DNA of 23,390 nucleotides from a virus. The notes beneath the pieces were generated by a model, which did no database searches, had not been told where the DNA came from, and saw only the letters and a program-made list of their open reading frames with translations. The DNA lies in the IMG/VR virus record IMGVR_UViG_3300034375_000425, positions 1-23,390 of that record; one strand, 5' to 3'. Both the position numbers and the translations under genes were made by a program. The stretch's first letter is position 1. The number at the start of each line of letters is the position of its first letter. This document shows, in pieces, positions 21,113-23,390 of the stretch.

Positions 21113-22012
21113 TCAATCCTTTACGTACTTGGCGTATTCTTCCAGCGGAACATTCAGCCGTTTCGCAATAGCGATCTGCGAAGGAGAGAGCTTCACGGTC
21201 CTGCGCCCCTGTTTTGTGCTGCGGGATGCGGAAGAGCCAGCGGGTGCGACCTGACTTTTCCCCGATGATTTCGACGCCTGAAACTTGTGCGGAAACTCCG
21301 AACGCATTCGACGATCGATTTCACTATAATACTCATCGCTCTGCGGGTCAAAGCCTTCTTCCTCAACCAGCTTGCGATGAACACCAAACGCGGCATAAGT
21401 CATAACCTCGTCCTGACCAAACCACGTATTCTTTTCAGCCCATGTCTGAGCTTTCGGATCAACCTGGGCGGGCTGTGGCGCCTGCTGGGGTTGAGCATAC
21501 TGTTGCTGGTAACGGGCCGGATCTTCTTGCGGCTGTGTTTGAACACGAGCTTCGGCGCGAGCCTTTGCAAGTTTGTACCGATCCTGATCCGACGTCGCAC
21601 GGGCCAAAGCTTCTTGTGCTTCGATCATGCGATCCGTGTCACCAGCCTCGTAAGCTTCTTTGTAAACACGACGGGCTGTAGCAATCTGCGCCTCAATACG
21701 AGCGCCATACTCATTGAGGTATCCGCTGTCCAGCTGCTTCAACCGGCCTTCAAGCTGCTGCTTTTCAGCCAGAAGCTGCTGAGCCAAGCGCACAGCTTCG
21801 TTGCGGTCACGCTCCTCCTTGCGATACTTCTCCGTCAGGCGAGCGATACGCTTCTGGACGCCTTTGCTATAGCTTTCGAGCTCTTCGTCGCCAGACTCTT
21901 CGGACTCAACAGAAGCCTTAGCTTCTTTCTCTTGGTCATCGGATCCATCGTCTTGCTCGATAATGATTTCGGTCTCGTCGTCTTCGACGGACATCTTGGC
22001 TTCTTCTGCCAT
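21113..22012 (-). CDS. Capsid scaffolding protein
   Basis: The 299-residue protein has an acidic N-terminus (about 8-48, with DDETEIIIEQDDGSDDQEKE). A coiled-coil core follows at about 50-155 (RIARLTEKYRKEERDR, LLAEKQQLEGRLKQLD), then a Pro/Gln-rich linker (158-188). WAEKNTWFGQDEVMTYAAFG and EEEGFDPQSDEYYSEIDRRM come next, and the C-terminal end is basic and helical (VKLSPSQIAIAKRLNVPLEEYA). An elongated helical protein with a basic C-terminal helical hook is the known design of P22-like scaffolds, which bind the capsid through that hook. The AAGGAG ribosome binding site and the position upstream of the capsid gene support this. No protease domain is present. Confidence 0.85.
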   Translation of the reverse strand: MAEEAKMSVEDDETEIIIEQDDGSDDQEKEAKASVESEESGDEELESYSKGVQKRIARLTEKYRKEERDRNEAVRLAQQLLAEKQQLEGRLKQLDSGYLNEYGARIEAQIATARRVYKEAYEAGDTDRMIEAQEALARATSDQDRYKLAKARAEARVQTQPQEDPARYQQQYAQPQQAPQPAQVDPKAQTWAEKNTWFGQDEVMTYAAFGVHRKLVEEEGFDPQSDEYYSEIDRRMRSEFPHKFQASKSSGKSQVAPAGSSASRSTKQGRRTVKLSPSQIAIAKRLNVPLEEYAKYVKD

Positions 22013-22023
22013 AGTGCTTCTCC

Positions 22024-22530
22024 TTAGACAGATTTAATGTCGGTTGGCTCAAGAACCGTGGCAATCACTTCGTCATCGTTGATGATGCGAACCTCCCCAC
22101 CGTCAATCTTGAACCTCGAACCGGAATACCGGCCAATGCAAACCCAATCACCCTGCTTGCACCACGGCTCTGAGTCCGGGCCAAACTTATCAGGATCCTT
22201 GTATGCCAAAGGTCCAACACGAAGAACGTAAGCCACAACCGTGGCCACCGATTCTCGGTCCCGAACTTCTTCAGGTATATACAAACCGCCTTTTGTTTGT
22301 TGCGCCGTTTGGTACGGCATAACAAGAACCCGCCAACCAGTAGGCTGCGGGAGACGATCGAGTAGTGGCGTTTCAAGGAGAGATGGGTCTAGTACGCGAT
22401 CGGATTGATCGACGTACGCTTTGTCGAGAGAAGTCTCGGCGCTGTCCTCTTTCGAAGCCGCTGCCTTGGCAGCTTTATCAGCGTTGATTTTCTGCGCGAC
22501 GTGGTCAGGAAGATAAAGTGTCTTCGTCAT
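22024..22530 (-). CDS. GroES-like co-chaperonin with N-terminal extension
   Basis: The 168-residue protein has a GroES (Cpn10)-like domain at about residues 60-163: PQPTGWRVLVMPYQTAQQT, KGGLYIPEEVRDRE (mobile-loop region), VATVVAYVLRVGPLAY, WCKQGDWVCIGRYSGSRF and VRIINDDEVIATVLEP. The first 59 residues are charged, Ala/Lys-rich, and not part of the classic 97-residue GroES. The start lies 26 bases inside the end of the upstream gene. No GroEL is encoded in the window, so it presumably works with the host chaperonin, as T4 gp31 does for capsid folding. Its place just before scaffold and capsid genes fits that role. GroEL binding is inferred. Confidence 0.85.
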   Translation of the reverse strand: MTKTLYLPDHVAQKINADKAAKAAASKEDSAETSLDKAYVDQSDRVLDPSLLETPLLDRLPQPTGWRVLVMPYQTAQQTKGGLYIPEEVRDRESVATVVAYVLRVGPLAYKDPDKFGPDSEPWCKQGDWVCIGRYSGSRFKIDGGEVRIINDDEVIATVLEPTDIKSV

Positions 22531-22717
22531 AGTCCGCGTGGTTCTCCAGCAGGGCTTTCATCTCGTCGGCTGCATAGGAGAGGCCCCGTAGCTCCCCAAC
22601 CAACTTTTTGTACTCTTCCCAGTTGGGAAGGCCATCAGCGGCAAGAACTTCTTTAATATCTTCCTGCCGCTGACGCAACAACTTATACATGTATGATGCG
22701 AAGTCTACAACATCCAT
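22505..22717 (-). CDS. Small helical protein of unknown function
   Basis: This 70-residue protein reads as an almost continuous helix: VDFASYMYKLLRQRQEDIKE, then WEEYKKLVGELRGLSYAADE and MKALLENHADYDED. Heptad-like hydrophobic spacing suggests a helical hairpin or coiled coil. The start overlaps the upstream stop as TAATG with no independent ribosome binding site, so it depends on translational coupling. It overlaps the co-chaperonin start by 26 bases. I recall similar small helical proteins in marine phage head operons but know no function. An assembly-factor role is speculative. Confidence 0.75.
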   Translation of the reverse strand: MDVVDFASYMYKLLRQRQEDIKEVLAADGLPNWEEYKKLVGELRGLSYAADEMKALLENHADYDEDTLSS

Positions 22718-23091
22718 TACAGGTATTCACCATAATCGTTGTCTATGTCAGATGTGATTGGACCACCCTCTGCCCACTTGTCACATGTGTGATCGGCAGA
22801 GCAAACAAATTTCAACAGCTGGCAGTAACCCAAATCACCGGACTCGTCGCCAATGCATTCCAGCATATCTTCCGTTTGGTTGTACGCTGCGCAATTACCG
22901 CAAACGTCCGTCAAACGGAAAGCGCCACTGTCTGCCGGGTCACGATAATCTGCAGTCTCAATCGCCTTTTCTTTGTTCGTGGCGTTGAGATCTGGATCCT
23001 GAGTTGGAAGCGGGCAGCTCTTGCCGCTTTCGTTTTCTTCCATCTTATCAACGGGGGTCATCTCCCCGAACACAATTGTAATAGCTGGCAT
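22717..23091 (-). CDS. HiPIP-like iron-sulfur protein
   Basis: This 124-residue acidic protein has no signal peptide. Its C-terminal half contains VCGNCAAYN (C64, C67), then GYC (C90) and TCDKW (C103). The C-x2-C-x22-C-x12-C spacing with a GYCQLLxxxxC...CDKW end closely resembles high-potential iron-sulfur proteins (classic spacing C-x2-C-x16-C-x13-C, with CQL and CxSW-type surroundings). Extra cysteines at 26, 79 and 97 differ from the textbook protein. The N-terminal 60 residues are acidic and unusual. Bacterial HiPIPs are exported electron carriers, while this one has no export signal. A redox or Fe-S-dependent sensing or assembly role is inferred. Confidence 0.7.
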   Translation of the reverse strand: MPAITIVFGEMTPVDKMEENESGKSCPLPTQDPDLNATNKEKAIETADYRDPADSGAFRLTDVCGNCAAYNQTEDMLECIGDESGDLGYCQLLKFVCSADHTCDKWAEGGPITSDIDNDYGEYL

Positions 23092-23294
23092 CAGAATACT
23101 CCGCGGAAAGTTTGAGGGCGGGCGATCGGGCTGAAGGATTCAATCACCCCACCGTCCGCTTTCTTTTGTTTCTTAGATTTACCAGCTTTAGACAAGGCAA
23201 TCGCAATCGCCTGCTTCTGCGGGTAACCTTCGTCACGCAAGGTGCCGATGTTTGCCGAAATAGCTTTTTGCGATTTACCTTTCTTTAGTGGCAT
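23091..23294 (-). CDS. Small basic phage protein ([13 protein letters not shown] family)
   Basis: The start at 23294 ([20 protein letters not shown]) is preferred over an upstream in-frame start because GAGGG lies eight bases before it and the longer frame overlaps the preceding gene. The 67-residue product has a Lys-rich segment ([20 protein letters not shown]), followed by [20 protein letters not shown]. It ends in TGATG overlap with the HiPIP-like gene. I recall the KGKSxKAxSxNIxxLxxxGxPQKQAxAIALSxAGxxKK pattern from many phages. Function unknown; nucleic-acid binding is plausible from charge. Confidence 0.8.
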   Translation of the reverse strand: MPLKKGKSQKAISANIGTLRDEGYPQKQAIAIALSKAGKSKKQKKADGGVIESFSPIARPQTFRGVF

Positions 23295-23295
23295 C

Positions 23296-23390
23296 TTATG
23301 GACCCTCGTATTGTGCGTATTTAATACGACCATCTGGACCATAGCGATACGTTATATCTCTTTGCGCACGCCCAGCCTTGCCGTCAAAAT
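23296..23390 (-). CDS. C-terminal end of a truncated gene (partial)
   Basis: An open frame enters from the right edge and stops at 23296-23298, one base beyond the next start codon. The visible last 30 residues begin [20 protein letters not shown] and end in KYAQYEGP. Nothing in this fragment identifies the protein. Because capsid, scaffold and co-chaperonin genes follow, the missing gene could belong to the packaging or portal region. That is context only, and the frame itself is the sole evidence. Confidence 0.6.
   Translation of the reverse strand, partial: FDGKAGRAQRDITYRYGPDGRIKYAQYEGP

Noticed and set aside
21287-22027. A 246-codon plus-strand open frame opposite the scaffold
   Set aside because: It is the antisense of a strongly helical, acidic scaffold gene, which naturally yields Leu/Phe-rich opposite frames.
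1-23390. Possible tRNA, integrase, polymerase or lysin genes
   Set aside because: I looked for these and saw no convincing cloverleaf or motif. The window is essentially all structural genes.

Overview
The window reads as part of a tailed double-stranded DNA phage (Caudoviricetes), most likely marine with a short, podovirus-type tail. Almost every base is coding. All convincing genes lie on the minus strand, so transcription runs from high to low coordinates. Many proteins resemble families I recall from uncultured marine phage genomes; this is recognition from memory, not a search. Base composition is near balanced and the ribosome binding sites are mostly strong (AAGGAG type), which fits a proteobacterial host other than the very AT-rich SAR11. 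The host assignment is inference.

Head module, 23390 to about 19050, upstream to downstream: a truncated gene end, a small basic protein, a cysteine-rich protein resembling a high-potential iron-sulfur protein, a small helical protein, a GroES-like co-chaperonin, a scaffolding protein, a conserved virion-type protein, a probable decoration protein and the major capsid protein. A clear rho-independent terminator with a TTCG loop follows the capsid gene at 18987-19017. The 177-base gap around it is the only sizeable non-coding stretch, and it also holds an inverted repeat touching the ribosome binding site of the next gene.

Neck and connector module, 18872 to about 14050: small beta-rich structural proteins, a cluster of tiny lysine-rich proteins, a membrane-anchored coiled-coil protein that is a holin candidate, two probable head-tail adaptor proteins and several conserved small proteins.

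Adhesin module, 14029 to about 7287: a 22-residue-repeat protein, a fibre-like protein, a small beta protein, two adjacent six-repeat propeller-like proteins (the first with a fibronectin III domain), a 683-residue fibre with an internal duplication and a tail-fibre-assembly-type protein.

Tail and ejection module, 7245 to 1: a long coiled-coil protein, a GT-A-type glycosyltransferase, a large hub protein resembling P22 gp10, a zinc ribbon protein, and three hydrophobic or Ala/Gln-rich proteins plus the start of a fourth that probably form the internal, ejected part of the virion. Portal and terminase genes are absent and presumably lie upstream, beyond position 23390. No integrase, polymerase, endolysin, tRNA or CRISPR is visible. 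At least 13 stop/start junctions overlap (TAATG, TGATG or ATGA), which points to strong translational coupling in long operons.
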